This document shows, piece after piece, positions 36,471-50,908 of a stretch of DNA of 64,000 bases (positions are counted from its first letter, which is position 1; each line of letters starts with the position of its first letter). Made by a program: the position numbers and the translations under genes. This stretch comes from Halictus rubicundus (taxonomy: Eukaryota; Arthropoda; Insecta; Hymenoptera; Halictidae): NCBI RefSeq assembly GCF_050948215.1, contig NC_135158.1:10339822-10403821 (forward strand). Direction: 5' to 3'. The notes beneath the pieces are model-generated. The model searched no databases and was not told the DNA's origin. It saw only the letters and a list, made by a program, of their open reading frames with translations.

Positions 36471-39400
36471 GTAAACATAGCAGATGTCCGGAATGGAACT
36501 TGCACATTTTTCAAAATCTGAACCTACCCGGTTCTTGCGCCGAGGTCTTCAATTTCTGTCGCGGGTGGCATTTCTTCTGCATCGAGGGACCGTGGTCTTC
36601 AGGGATCGGTTCCGAAAAGTATTCGCGACATGTCACGATAAGTCTTGCATATCGCTAAAATTCCCTGACAGATCGGTCGGTGGGGTTTGGAAAGTTCACG
36701 GGAAAGGTCGTGAACCTTTCACACCTCGGTCTTAATGTGACCAAAGAACAAGACCCATTACCGCCAACCGTGACGTCGTTGAACGTCTGGAAGCCGTAAT
36801 GGAACGAAACCGGGTGTTAACGATGAGTGAAAGAACAAAGAAGGAGAACGAGCGAAAGTTGAAGGGGATGAAGAACAACAGCTAGAACCGCTGATGACGT
36901 AGGAAAGGAACGGAAGAACGCGGGCCGAAGAAAGGGAAAAGGAGCCTGGTAAATGCATGGTTATCGGAGAAGAAACATTAAGGGAAGCAGTGCGCGCGGA
37001 TCGATCCTTGATTGTTACAGCTTAATTAGGGGACTACCATGATCCTGGAAATCCCTACTTACTTATAGACCATGGAAGCATGTTCCAATTAAGAGGGGTC
37101 CGCCCGGGGAAGCTCTGCCTTTGACAGGGGGGAACATTTCGAATTAATCTTTATTCCGCGGATCGCTCCGAGGCGGTATTTAAAGTAATGCGATCGAATC
37201 TCATCGCGGGAGGACCGGTACAAAAAAGATTTGATTCCCCGGTGGGAAAAAAAAAAGAATGCAAAATAATAATTGGAGAAGTCTCTGGAGAGGTGCACGC
37301 TCGTGCGCCGCGCGCCGGCTCGAAATGATCAATGTGTTTTTGCTGCTCGGGAATTTTCGAACTTCTTATTGCAAGTTAAATTGAATCGCGTTTCGCGGCA
37401 GCAGCATTGGGCCTCGTCGAAGCGAAAAAAAGTTTCGACTGTAAAAAAAAAAAAGAAAAAGAATAAAATCCGAGTCGAGATGGTGCAATTGTGGCCACGG
37501 CAAACCTCCACTTCTAATTAAAACTTTGATGTCTGCTGAGTACGGACTCGTCATATTGGCAAGACAAGGAAAACAAAAATTCTAGAATCGTAGAACAGAG
37601 GAAAGCGAACGCTGCGGAGAACTCGGATTATGAGCTCACGATTTTAGTGTAGCTCCGTGCAAATTTCTGTTCTGCCATGTAAGAAGGGGATATAAAAAAT
37701 TAGATAATCTTGTTTGTACAAAGTTGCGAGTCACAACGTATATTACAAAATGCCTGAATTATCGCCAATTAAATTTAATTATCGCGGGATGATTATTTAT
37801 TCCGATGGTTCACATTATTTTGGAGATAATGAAGAGAATAATGAGCGTTTAATGTCAAAGTATTATATTCTCGTTACTAATGATTGGATTTAATGAAATC
37901 CGAAAGATAATTTAAATTTGTATTTATGTAATGCAATATATTCTTCCGGATCTTATAACTAATTGTCTCACGCGTGGGAGAATTTCAATATTCGGTTCAA
38001 CAAGTGCACAGTGCGATATTTATTTCGGTGATTTAGTTTTTAATCAAAAGTTACTATAATAGGAGTCACCGTATAATGCAGCTCTTAGAAAACTTTAATA
38101 AAAGGTTATACCACAGCTTGCTCGGGCCACCATGATTGTTCCGAAAATCTATTATACACGTGCTATGATTAATTTAGCGAAAACTGCCTAAAGATGAGGA
38201 CCAAAGTGAATAATAACTAACAAGCGAGATGTGCCGGTGATATTCCGCCTGCCGTTCGCAGAGTATACAGCGCAGATTCGTTTAAGTCGTGCCGTTTCAT
38301 ACAGTATCCTCGTCTCCGTGAGCAAATGATATTTTCCGTGGATTTCAAGGAAATGAACGATGCGTCGCTTTACTCGAACGTGCGGAAACTTTTAAATATG
38401 TAATAATCAGAGAGTGGATCTCCATGCAAAACAAAAATCGTATACCGGCAACAAACTGGAAATTTATTTTCTTAACATGTCTAGCAGATCGAAAACTGTT
38501 TTAAAGTACACCTGTTCATTTTTGTCATAAACGCATCCGCTGTCTATTAGTCAGATTTTTATTTTGTCCTAAAATCGGACATTGCAACAACCTGATAATA
38601 TTGTATATCGTGTAAAAAAATTGAGAATTGGCCCCAGAGTATGCGAGAGAGAATAGGTATGTCCATTGACACGAGGAGCGGGTCAAATCATCGTTCGCAT
38701 CATTCCGCGGCCATTACGCGACCCGTAAACGCGACTTATGAATCTCCTCGGCCTATTCGCGCCGCGAGGATGAGGAAATAAAATGGAGGAGAGGAGAAGT
38801 CAATACAGTGGTCGGCCGCGTTTAATCTCGGATCTCGCTTATTCAGAATTTATTTCTGAAGCGGAAACGGCGTCTTGACGCTTCTTCCCGTGTGCCTCGG
38901 TTTTCCTTTCTTTTTTTTTTACGCGTTTGTTAGCACAACGGTTGCGACGGTGTCCGCCGTAAGTAATTTCGGGACACATCCCTCGGAACTTTATCGTCCG
39001 CGAATAAAAGCCCCGATTCTGTAATGCGCGCCGTGAAACTTCCTTCCTCCAGCCCGACAAGCCAGCCCCCGACGTCGGAGTAATAAAGAAAAGGCACCGT
39101 TCAAAGGGCCATTCCTGTCCGCGGAATTTCGTTAACCGAAACATCCCGACGCCGCTTCCGGCGGAACCGCGACGACGCAAAAGCTACGCCAATTTTCCTC
39201 CGTACCGCAGTTTATTAAAAAACATCCTGCAAATTAATCGCCACACTTCCATTGAATCGGTAACAAGAAACTCTACGTTTACATCGCTTGGCCGCCATCC
39301 GGTCTAGCAATTGTTATCAACTCTGACCGTTCATACGAATCGAACAGGCCAATATGAAACGAAAAATTTGAATTCCATGTAGTTCAATTGATTGAATGTA

Positions 39401-41215
39401 GCGTACGTTCAAACACCGATTTATTACAGTTATTTGATTTTTCCTGGCAGCAATACAGATTCCAAAACTAATAAAGAGGCCCGTAGAAGTGTACGGCGTA
39501 CTGAAGTTACCGTAAAACTACTATAAAAAAAAAAGAATATTAAAAATTTCTATATACAGAGCAATTAAACGTATGGTTTCATTTTTTAAAACTGGGCGCT
39601 CGGAAAAATATCGTCGGTGCGGGCGAGAAGCGCACGAGTTCAGGAAAATTAATTTGTGCACCGCTCGAACGCGCGGAACTTTTTCAATAAATAGAGATTC
39701 AGCCATTGCGGTGTTCAATGCGCCATTTAGTACACATCAACTTCGGTGACGTCGTTATGAAATGTCGCGAGAAATTCCCGATATCGCGTTATTACCGTTT
39801 CTCAAACGCTTCCAGCCTTGTTCTAAAACTCGATGGTAAACTGCAAACGTGACTGCACAGAGGTTCCTGTTAGCATACACGACCGTACGTATGTTCGGTT
39901 ATTTACTTTCACATGGGAATACACGAAATTGTTAAACGCGATCATCCGAACACGTCTGGAGCTCGTGACCGATATGCGTGACACGCGCTATACGCGTAGG
40001 TGTGAATTGTTGCCTAAAGTGGCGCGCCGTGTTCACGGTGCGATAATTAATAAATGTTAAAAGTCGCTGTGAGCGTTCATTCATCCTCCTCGATATCGTT
40101 GAAACAGGATTATTTTTAAGACGTTAAACGTGGACAGGTTGAAATTGATAAAGAAATTAAAAGTGCCATAACATTTTAGTACATTTTCAATGTTCAATGT
40201 CTACGCATTTCACGTTTGATCGAGGTCGTAAATTTCGAATTTTATTGTTTCGATGGATTCTTATTCCCCTTCGGAAGTTCTTACGGAGTGTGCTTGGAAA
40301 TCGAACAGTCTAAAACTTTTTATGTTTCAACGACTAATTTCTCTTTACCATACTACGGATTTTTATGCATAGCAAAAAACGTCGAAACGTACCATTAGTC
40401 TTTTTACCGTTTCAAATGTCACCTGTTCATTTTCGTCAGAAATACATAAAATCCTGTTTATGAGATTCTGCTTCCGTCGGTTCAAGTTTGGGAATAGAAT
40501 AGACGTAACCATGGGAGATTAATTTCTCGGTAAGCAAAGTTTTCGACTCTATAAACAGCATTCGGTGGGGGGAGGGGGGAGGTGGTGGCAAGTCGCTTCG
40601 GTCACGTATAAATAATCTACCGGCGTCAATTATTCACCGTAATAATCTCGGTGGGTACAGCTACTGTTTCAAGATACTCGAGACAGTCGATGAACTATCG
40701 ATATTCTGATCTGGCCGAACGCACGGGGGAATTTCTTCGCAAGCGTAAGCCGATTGCCGGTGAATCGTCAAGGACCCACATCGTCTGCCAATCAGCTTAC
40801 GCGGGGGGCAATATGTACCTCCCGGAATGGAGTTCCTATTCACGGTGCGGCCCTCCTCGTCTTCTGCATCTTACGCAAAGACGGCTTAAGGAATCGACAG
40901 GCGATATTTGTAGCGCCTAGCACGTGCTTGTAGGTGTTGAGCAAGTAAGTTCCGCCCGGGTCAACTTGATAAGCCAATAAATCGGAAACTCGACGGCCAG
41001 GGGTGGATGAAACTTTAACCGAAAGCAGCTCGTGAACAAGGAAAAGGCAGTCGGACAGGACGAGCGCAACGAAAATCGTCGGAAAAAGTTTCAACGAAAC
41101 GCTGGAACTCGTTGTCCGTTCGCGAGAGAGGCGTGCACCGTCGGCAAATGGAACGTGGCTACCTTGGTCTGGAATACCCTCCGTATAGATCCCCGCAACG
41201 TTGCTCTTATCTTCC
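36471..41215. other. Unique non-coding stretch
   Basis: No gene recognised. GC-rich patches at 36.5-37.4 and 38.7-39.2 kb have frames on both strands without known domains. A 26-bp motif (CACCTGTTCATTTTxGTCA...) occurs at 38509 and again at 40421. A G-rich run with quadruplex potential lies at 40565-40588. Confidence 0.5.
40565..40588 (+). repeat. G-rich run with quadruplex potential
   Basis: GGTGGGGGGAGGGGGGAGGT followed by GGTGG. Two long G-runs and several GG pairs could form a two- or three-tetrad quadruplex on the plus strand. This is a sequence observation only. Confidence 0.6.
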
Positions 41216-41243
41216 AAAAAAAAAAAAAAAAAAAAAAAAAAAT
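41216..41243 (+). repeat. Poly(A) tract, 28 nt
   Basis: Twenty-eight A with no interruption. It could be the tail of a retroposed sequence inserted on the plus strand, but the sequence upstream has no recognisable SINE, LINE or processed-gene homology and no flanking duplication was found, so a plain mononucleotide repeat is as likely. Confidence 0.9.
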
Positions 41244-44200
41244 AGCCATATCGTTGTTGGTTCGCTGATATTGACGGAAATGCTACAGCATCGTTCGTTC
41301 ACCTTTCAGAACGATAAGATTACAGATTCCACGAGAACACGAAATGGGTATATTCCTTCGAAACTGTTCAATTTGATTGTGGTCGCATATTACGGAACGA
41401 TTGGACTTCCCTAAGTGAATCTCCAGGTCGCAATTTAGCTAGGGAATTTTCGTTGGCGGCTCTGTTGATTTCTGAAACATAATCCGATGAGCCGTGAAAG
41501 TGCGAGGGCGCTCCTCCAGTTTTTGAAGACGCCGGAGAAAATCAGGGCGAAGCGGGCGCGAAAACTCAATTAAGAGAGATGGTCAATTTTCGAAGATTGC
41601 CGTCGCAGCTTCCAGTTCTTACGACGTGGAAAGCCGTGAGTTTCGGTGTCGTGACAGCGGAAGCCGCACTTTTGTGACACGTGAAACGCGATTTTAAACT
41701 TATCGGCGTTGCGTTCGCCAGCTTTGCCAAGGGTTTACGATTACATTGTTCCGCGAGTCAGCCGCACGTACGAAGCCCGATTTTACCTCGCGTACCGTAT
41801 CAACTGCGCGCCGATATCCTCGAATGCTGTCGTCTATTGTTCAATGAATATTTAGCGGATATCTGAAAGTCTTTCGGGTGACTCGGAGCTCGAAGAACGC
41901 GAGCACGCCAAACAATAAACAATTACACGAACAGACAGAATGTACTCATTTAAATGCAATTACACTGTACATCATTGTACAAAATTATTTTTAACGAAAT
42001 ATGGAATATTACACTTGGAATATTTCCAATAGATTTCATACTTTAATCATTTGCGTGACAAAATTGGAATTCTTTAATTTTTCTAAAGAAAATAAACATC
42101 TCAATACCTGCAACATAGGGTCACAAACGTAAAATCATTTCCCATGTCAATCGTGTAACAGCTACGACAGTTCCGTCAATAATTACATCGCGTTTATCGT
42201 CTTCTATCTCAGTTCAATGGTCAAAATAAATCGGTGGCACAATTTTCTTCATCGCGTCCCAAATTAGAGGCATCAATTAACGTCGTGGCTTGCATATCAT
42301 CCGAGTCTCCGGGCTAAAACTTAGCAATCAGCTATGAACTATCAGGAACCGTAACGTCTCCGTTGGCAGACGTATGACAATTATCGTTAACTGGTGTAAA
42401 CCGCATCGCGATGTTTGACAGCGTGAAGCCGATACGGTGAATTTGCAAAATACCTTGCGGATTGAGCGTTGGTCACGGTGCAGATGTAAATGTCTGGATG
42501 CATACAGAAACGGAGATAGGTGTGCGCATCCCAGGGCATCGATGTGCGCGTTCAAATGCCTCTTATCGTCCAAGTCAGTTGGGAGCTCCGAGGGGATGTA
42601 ATTACGAGCTCGCAGAGACACAAGGAGATGGAAATAGACAGTCCGCTTCGCCGATAACTGGCCAGCTTCTCCGCGCCTGTTGTACGTGGCCTGCGCAAGA
42701 AGTCCACAGAAATGATTGATCATAATTCGTCTAATAATTTCGTTTGAAATTATTACGTGAAAGAACATTTTTAAGCTTCCTTTTGGTACAGCAGAATTAT
42801 TGAGAGGCGTATCGATAGGTAGATGATGCGCAAAGACGCGGTCATTACTAATAATAATACTGACAATTATTGCCAGCTGACCGCGATTTATTTATTTACC
42901 CCAATTCCCCGTTACTCGGATCTGGCTGACTGGTGGTTGTTTTGAGGAGAAGATTTCTGATCCAGTTCCGTAGCCTCTTAGCTCCCTTTCGGCCATCTTT
43001 GTGGGAACGAGGGCATATTCGGAGACGCGGCAAGAAAAGTAGGGAAATCATATTCCGCGGTATACAATATTCAAGAGCTCCCTCCCCGGTCGCCTTTCAC
43101 GGTTGAAACGCGATTTAAGCGCAAGAGCTTCGCGGAAGGAAGGGACATTTTAATTCGGGCCAGCAGCTGGGACGCTATATTTGTTTTGCTGAAAGCGGCG
43201 CATTCGGAGCCGTTCAGCTATCGTGCACCTCCGCTCCATTGAACTTTCGATCCCCGTGAACCGCCCCCGCGAGAGCTAGGGGGAGGGGGAGGGTGAGCAA
43301 GGATCATATTTCTCTTAAAGGTTTGATACTTAACGTGAACGGCTCGAACGAGCCCGGCCTAGTCGATGAAAGATTTATGCGTTCGTTCCCGGACCATTCT
43401 GCACCCGGTGCCCGCTTTAGCAATTATACGCCGGAAAATGTCTAAACGGGGCTCGCCCTCGGCCATTCGAACTTGTATCTCGAAAGCGGCAGGCCGAATA
43501 AAATAGATTGCCGTGATTCGCCAGGCTGTTAACTATTTAGTCGGCGCATACCGAATCTCGTTGCGGGTCGGACTTTATGCGCGAATGTTTTTGGTGGTCT
43601 GGGCTGGTTTATATCATGTCTGCCGCCGAAGGAAATGGAAGCTCGTTGGTTAAGACGGAGATTTCCAGACTCGTGGTTTCAAGCAGAATCTACTAAATTC
43701 GTAATCAATGTTTTAACATTGGGGTAAGTGTATGGGAATAAATATGAATTTCCCTTTTCATTTAAGAAATGGAATGCACAGAATTTCTAATTGTTGGAAC
43801 CGTGAAAAATGGCAACGGGATCAACCCTTGCGGACTTGGATTTTTTTAAATTATAAGAATAGTTTCCTCGGAGCCTGTACAGATCATGTGCAAAATAAAT
43901 GAATGATGGTAAAAATGAGAATATGTACTGGTCTCTCGTTACGTACATAATTGAATTATATGTTTGTGTTAAATTAAGTACGCCATTAATCTTTGTTTCA
44001 TAGTACTTATTTATTATGTCTACGATACTAAAAAAGATTATTTAACGAAGACTGTCTCTGCTTTAGGTACGTATTATAGCCTTGTTTTTACAGTAGCATT
44101 TTTTGAAAGAGTGCAGAAAACAAAACGGATATATGCGCAGATTATGCAGTTTTTCTACGGCTGAAATCCAGTTGACGTAGCATTATCGCGGAAAAAGTTC

Positions 44201-45584
44201 GCTGGTAACCTAGTTCCATCACCCCGCTGGAACGTCGCAGCACCATCGGGTTCCATAGTGTTTGTAACGGCTATACGCAAACGTGTCGAAAAGTAGAACG
44301 TCTAATGAAAAATCTCTCCGTTTGATTTTTGCTTCAATAAATATATCCGGTGTCTACTTACGACGACTATGCTCTCGTCTTTGTGTTATGTCATAATTAA
44401 CTCCGAGTTGCCTATGCAAACACACGGTAGCGATACTCTCTGTACAATATAAGACGGCGAAGCTCAAATTTTTTAAGTATTTCAGTTTATTTTCCCTGCG
44501 ATGAAATACGAATTTCTTAGGCACCTTGATTATTCTTCCAGGATAAATTGTTCTTAGAGTACAAAGTTTTCGTCTTCGGAACTTCGCGATTGATTAAACT
44601 TGAAAAGAAGCGGCAGAATTATCGGGGAAGCGGTACAGGGCAGCATAGAAATTCCAGACCGCGGTAAGAAAATTATAAATTTTATTAATCTCGAAATTAT
44701 CGAGACACGCATAGAGCATTGCAGCACAGAGTAACAGTTAATTCTACTTTCGTTTCTTTTCTCTTTCCAAAATGAGATTTTGGAATTTTGCAAGCTGAAC
44801 TAAGCTGGTAAAAATCCAATTTTTATTTTCTACCTGAGGTAAGGGACCCAATCACTGTGGGAGTACCAATCACCGTGCCCATATTAATTTCACTTATTTT
44901 TAAAGCATAATATATCAACTGATTTTAACGAAAAAATGGCTTTTGCCATAGCCAAAATGCAGTAGGCACACATTTCTGGATTCGTTTGCAAGCGGGAGAA
45001 TGAACTCACTCAAACTATTATGAAATTCCATGAAAGCGAAGCAGGACTAAAAGAATAGCAATTCTCCAGACGGATCCCACCGACCCAGCCCATGCATCCG
45101 AAGGATAAAATAACATTGTGATTCATACGTTTCGATTTCGAAAAGCGAGTAGTTTCGAGCTGACGTGAGAATTTTCCTGGACCTTGAATCTCGAGAGCGC
45201 CGGCGATGTTCAAGCCGTGGGGTATAGCGCAGCCGTGCCGTGGAATAATCGCGCATTCACGGGTATTTACATGGATCGAAATTGTTGCGTAATCTGGACC
45301 CGTGTGCAAGATTGTTGCATCGTTTGCATAACGGTTCGTGTCTGGCCCGGTAACGTGCAGCAAGTTAGGACACAATCGTTACAGCCACTCTCGCCTCGTC
45401 TAAGAAGCAGTTGCTTCGGTCCTCCTGCTTCACCCTTTCCCGATAACATCTCTCATTTATCAGGGCGACGCTGCATCATCGTGCAACGACCGCGTCTTAA
45501 CACAGTCCCCCGACCTCCTCAACCTCCGAGCATCATTTCCGACTTAGCTGGCGGCGTGAGGACACCATCTCTCTCCCTCCCTCT

Positions 45585-45621
<37 letters not shown>

Positions 45622-45891
45622 ACTTGTGTACCCTAACTTTCCAGAATGTACTGGCGAGACAAATTTTCGTGGTGGCGGTCCTCGACTATCAACACGAAAA
45701 GCGAAATATCCCCAGCTAGAGCAACGCACTTACCAGCCTGATTAGACGCCGAAGGATCATAAGCTGCAAGCCCGTGAAGCTCGCTGACGGGGCTTGCCAG
45801 TGAACATCGAACTTACTTTAACCACTTGCTGTAGGAATATTTTCGCAGTTTTAGTGATTAGCGTTTCTTTGCCCTTGTTCATATAGAATTT
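41244..45891. other. Unique non-coding stretch
   Basis: No gene recognised. A GC-rich patch lies at 42.9-43.6 kb with a G-run (GGGGGAGGGGGAGGG at about 43279). From 44830 to 44880 a locally repetitive CCAATCAC(T/C)GTG motif occurs twice. A 150-codon frame at 45184-45636 ends in a translated (CT)n tract and is likely spurious. Confidence 0.5.
45592..45620 (+). repeat. (CT)n microsatellite
   Basis: About 14 pure TC units preceded by imperfect C/T sequence from 45567. Pyrimidines are on the plus strand. Confidence 0.95.
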
Positions 45892-45894
45892 TAA

Positions 45895-46173
45895 CCCTTC
45901 GCGGTCGTATTAAGTTTGTACATAGGTGTGATGTTGGTCGGAATTAATTTTCGTTGAACGAACAGTAATACATAATATGCAAGATTATGAAGGGAAAACA
46001 ACATTTATTAATTCTTTTTTAAACTTTAGATATATGTGACGCAATAATATGTTTTAATTTTAAGTAACAATAATTAGTTTTAAGATTTTATATTTTTCTT
46101 GTCGACTTAATGTAATATAAGATCAATATGGTTCTTTGCTGTGGTGGCTGAGAGGAGACATACGACCGCAGAG
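45895..46173. mobile_element. TTAA-flanked MITE, family 2
   Basis: TTAA at 45891-45894 and 46174-46177. Left end CCCTTCGCGGTCGTATTAAG; right end from the minus strand CTCTGCGGTCGTATGTCTCC. The inverted match is imperfect, with one or two gaps. 279 bp, AT-rich interior, non-coding. The ends resemble but are distinct from family 1 (CGGTCGTAT here, CACTCGAA there). Confidence 0.75.
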
Positions 46174-46177
46174 TTAA

Positions 46178-48487
46178 ATAATTTCCGCGGTATAACAGGC
46201 TGCTTGGTAAAGTATTAAAAATCAATTCTATCGAATTCCAGATAGCACAATTTTTTATCCGGAAGAAACATGTTCGTATAGATTATACAGGAAATTCTAC
46301 CCTCGCCGAATATAGTCTGACTTTTCCGCAAGCACGTATGCTCGACTTTTACCATGATTTCTCCAACGGGTAGATCGAAGAGAAAATATCCGTGTTGCTC
46401 TGATTGGTTGAATTAGAGGGCGGAAGGTCTGCGCAGACATTCCGTAGACCCGTGGGTAGTAAGACAAGAGATTTACAACCCCTGAGCCCTAGACCCGTAA
46501 CATAAATGTATTTCTAGCCAATCAGGCTTTCTTGCGAAGCCGCGCCTCCAAGGACTACGCCTGCGAACTGTGTACTTACTCTTCGCAATTTTATAGAATA
46601 TCTTGGAAGATTTCTATTTTCTTGTCCTGTCGTCCGAAACTTGGCGCATCCTGCCGACCAATCTTCTAACCAAGTTAAAACTAAGCAGAGCGAAAATGTA
46701 AACTTCACCCTCGGAGGTGTAATTAAGAACTGTAGAAATTAGGCAGGTCGGTTCGACAGTGTTGCCGAGGAAGAAGAAGTGTACTATCTTCGCCGAGCTG
46801 AGATATACATTTTGTAAATAAACAGTGAACTACGACCACTACGAAGTGCAGTAGTTTGCACTAAATTTCCCGCTATACCTTCGTCAAACTTGAAAAAACC
46901 AGTTTTCAGAAAAATGAAATAACGTAAAAATTCAACGTCAATTTAATAATAAATTTAAAAAATGTGTATTGAATAAAACTTCACGGATATGTGTCTGACA
47001 CCGCGAACAATGTTTTGCAGAAATGAGTTTGGAAAAATGGCTGCCACGTTCTTCTAGTTGAAGTTATTCAGCTCAATGTTTCAGCGAATGCTACTCAAGT
47101 ACCACACAATAAGATGCACTTATTGACTTTTAAAAGGAACGTAATGTTCTACATAAAAAAATGGTCATTTTTCTAACTGTTCGAAAGTTTGTGAGCCCAT
47201 AACTCTGTTATTGGCTACGTGAACCAAAAAATCAACGTTGTCTATTCGATTTTTTTTTTGTTGCGTAAATTGGTTTGGACAGTTCCAAGTTATAGACAAA
47301 TGGAACGCGTGATGGAACGACCGATGTTGCACAGACCGAATCCACCCTACGTGCAATTACATAACTGTCACAGTACAAAGACGTATTATTTGAAGGTCCT
47401 AGGACAGGCCAGATTTATGACGCGGGCGCTTAGGACTCGGTGTTTTCCAGATAAGATGGACAGCCTGTGTTTTCAGCTGTCGTCAAATCAACATTGGAAT
47501 TAAAGCTGTGGAAGTTGATTGATTGCTACACGTGTTCGGCAAATACGTGCGCTTCGAGCGTCTTGGTGCTCAAACTCCGATTGGTATTGGCATGCCGTAA
47601 ACCTAATGGCAGGACACGACGGCGACCATTATGAAACCGACGTTATTTTATAGGTTACGGATTCTGTCATCGCGCAAGCATCGCTGCAGTTTACAAATCT
47701 ATGGAACGGATATAAACGCCGAGTAATGTGACCGATTGTCATAATAATTCCAATCAACTCCGTGTCAGAACGACACATAAATCACTGAAACTGTAACGTA
47801 ACGGGGCAATCGTTATATCGGATTCGTTAATGAATAGGATCCGCGACAACGAAATGATTAAACTTTGTGAATTAATACAAATTAGATTTAATTTCATATG
47901 CGTGTTTATCCGATGATGCGCGAATGACAACGTCATGGGAATTTAGCGCAACAAGTATTCGAAGTGCTTAAGGTCGCTTGAGATTGCATGCCACGGTCGA
48001 CTCGTAAATTCCTTTGAAACAACAGCCTCAAACGCGGCCCGTGATGCGCTCGAACAGTTTTATAACGAAAGCAGACTTTTCGTTCACGTTTTCATTAATT
48101 TCTGCTGCGCTCTTTACTGTTACTGGAAATGATTCGCCGTTTCAATCGGAAACTCGAGCGATTCAATGTCTCTCACATTTTCAATCCAATGCGTAATTTA
48201 CGCTACAGATCGTGCACGCTAAGCACGAAAATTTCCGGCAAATTATTTCAAACGCGCATGGCAGATTAAAAGTTTAATATTCTGATCGTCACATACTGCA
48301 CGGAACTGTCAACCACACATCTTCGCAGCAAAATATCATAAAACAGTTCGAATGAACACCTAAGCTGCGTGTCCATTAAAATTAGCCTTTTTGTAGGAAT
48401 ACAACTCGGGAAATTATATAACGGTTTGCGAATACTAATTTGTGTTTTCTATCTACGTATGCGTGTATTTGATGGTTACAACTTCTA
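46178..48487. other. Unique non-coding stretch
   Basis: No gene recognised; no open frame has a domain I know and no inverted-repeat element was seen. CCAAT boxes in opposite orientation (TGATTGGTT near 46400, AGCCAATCAG near 46518) are probably chance. Confidence 0.5.
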
Positions 48488-48491
48488 TTAA

Positions 48492-48713
48492 CCCTTTGCA
48501 CTCGAAGCTATTTTAACCCCAAAACGAAACATTTCTTCCGACCTAGAATATTTCCCTTCTATATATATATATATTTTTCATGTTATACATACGAAAATGG
48601 TGCAATTTACTCCTACAATACTGAAATGTTTAGTAATTTACTAAATACAAAAAAATTTAATAATTTAAAAAATATTTCGAATAATGTTACAGTCACCATT
48701 CGAGTGCTAAGGG
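48492..48713 (+). mobile_element. piggyBac-like MITE family 1, copy C
   Basis: Perfect TTAA on both sides (48488-48491 and 48714-48717). Ends CCCTTTGCACTCGAAGC and CATTCGAGTGCTAAGGG give a clean inverted repeat. Internal blocks ACGAAACATTTCTTCCGACC and GAATATTTCCC are close to copies B and D, followed by a longer (TA)n run. 222 bp. It lacks about 15-20 bp near the right end (the TTTTTAGTGG block) that B and D retain. Confidence 0.9.
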
Positions 48714-49100
48714 TTAAAAGTCTAGCGTAGGATGCAACGAAAAATGGACCAAATGACCAACGAATGAGCCACGTCGAAGTACTAATTGCTAAATAAATTA
48801 ACGCAGTGCCCAATAGGTTGTAAATGGAGGAGATCTTATCAGTGAAACGCCTGTAAGCTTACAACAGAATTAATGTATAAATATTAACAGGAACGGGGTG
48901 TCGTAAATGTTATTTGTTCGTTTAATTATGTTCATTCACTGGGGCGTGTTCATTGATTGGACAGGTCACACTGTGCCTGTGCAAATTTAATACATTGTGG
49001 ATCAAGTTGACGTGTACACTTTTTAGTATTTGTCAAAGTTAACGTTCCTTTCGTCGGTTGACGCAACGCTCGACATGACTGTTCGATTTCGCTTTGGGGT

Positions 49101-49117
49101 GGGGGGGGGGGGGGGGG
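49101..49117 (+). repeat. Poly(G) tract
   Basis: Seventeen G, preceded by GGGGT. Prone to slippage and assembly error; it could stack into a quadruplex. Confidence 0.9.
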
Positions 49118-50908
49118 CTGTTAATTATTCCGAGCAATTCGATTGTTTTCCTCTCACCTCCGCGATTTTTGTTTTCCGTTCACGCTGCTCTCCCAATCTT
49201 TTTCCCCGTGTGGAAATCGAACTTGACTCTGCACGTGACGTACATTTGAAGCTACGATAAATTCTTTTACGAGCCATCCTAACTGGTGGGCGCCATTAAC
49301 TTCCTCGTCTACCTTCGATTACGTCGGTATTCTGGATAGAAAAAGCCGTTGCAAAGGAATCTAGAAATTTATTTCTTTTTGCTAATAATTTTAGTGAATT
49401 GAAACTAATATCGACAGTACAAATAAAATCTCTAGTTATGATCGCAGTAAAAGAAAGTTTCTCTTGTTAAGTTGTACAATCCGAATTTTCTGTAATGTTT
49501 TCGACCTTATTTTTGTTATAACGGAGAAAGTTAGACAATGTGGAAAACAGTGTAAAATTAGGTGGCTCTTAACACTCTGAACGATTTCAGCATGCAATTA
49601 ATAGCTAGAAGCCAACAACATCTAGAATTACATTTTGGCAAATTCCTAATGCCAAACACGAATCTAATTGCCTTCACGCTGCTAAGTACGTAACTGATAA
49701 GGTATCTGCACAATTGAAACCTTAATTACTTCTACAGCTAATTAACTGTTTCTGAACTGAACGCAACTGGAAGCCTGATAACGCTTGAAATGTTTGACAT
49801 TTCACTGATAACCGACAAATTTCCAATTCCTGGTTTTGTAGGGGATATTATACTCATTTCCGCCGTTACACTTTTCGCGCATTTCCCGTGGGAACGCAGC
49901 GAGACTTCTACCTCCAGTCAGAATTTTCTCGAAACGTTAATTTCCAAGCTGTGATCCTTTGAACCGCCATTAAGCTTTCGGTTCAGAAACTTTTTACGAT
50001 ATAGGCTCCTACATACCATAAATGTCAACGGAAAAATATACAAGTCTTAAATCGTTGAAAGAGCTGTAACTGGTAAAGCGCCCATATTTCGCGAAGTTAC
50101 ATGTGTTTTCTTTGTAAACAAGCCTGCAAAGTGTTGCCTGGACTCGTGAAAGTTTCTTTTAAAAAATACACGCGACGCATGTGTGTCAAATAATTGCTAT
50201 CCCATATCCGTCGCCAGTCTTGTATGATTTATTATGTGCGTGACATTCTCGTTCATCACCTTTGAAGACAACGAGTTTAAAAGCACAATGTTTTTTACAC
50301 GTCACAGACATCGGACAGGGATGAGCCATTTGACATTTGTGCAACGCTTCTATGACGCTTTGCAAAACATTTTTATATGCGAGATCTAGATGATATAAAG
50401 TCGAACAGGATGAATGGCGAAACTGCGAGCGAAAGTAAGTCGGAAATGTACAACAAATTCTTCCGCATGCTGGTGCTTTGTAATTAATACAAGCAACGTT
50501 TATTTCGCATGAAAATCAGCAGTTTAATTCTATAAGAATTTGAAGCGAACAAGTCTAATAATTTCCCTGTGATATTATCAACAAATATTTGACAAACTGT
50601 TACTAACACCGGGTTCAGAATATTCATGTTTACGGGTCGCCTGGTGTTAAACAAACTGGGATACCAAATATATTGCACTGCTTCCATCGATGGGCACACC
50701 AATAGGGTTCAAAAGTCACTTTTCTTCAGGGACCATTTGCCCCTTGCTCGCTACACGAGAGCCATTTTCAGTATTGTGAATATCCATTGGCGCAGATTAA
50801 TTCCAAATGAAAACGATCCGACCCGGAACAGGGTCAGTTGTTGAGATCCCTGTGACGTTCGAATTCGAGTCGGAACCCTTTCTGCGATTCGGTCCACAAA
50901 GGATTTCT

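Noticed and set aside
41216..41243. Poly(A) as a retroposon tail
   Set aside because: No upstream homology to a SINE, LINE or processed transcript and no flanking duplication.
44051..44072. Possible recursive splice site (TGTCTCTGCTTTAG then GTACGT)
   Set aside because: TAG acceptor and a GTACGT donor are both sub-consensus; kept only as a note.
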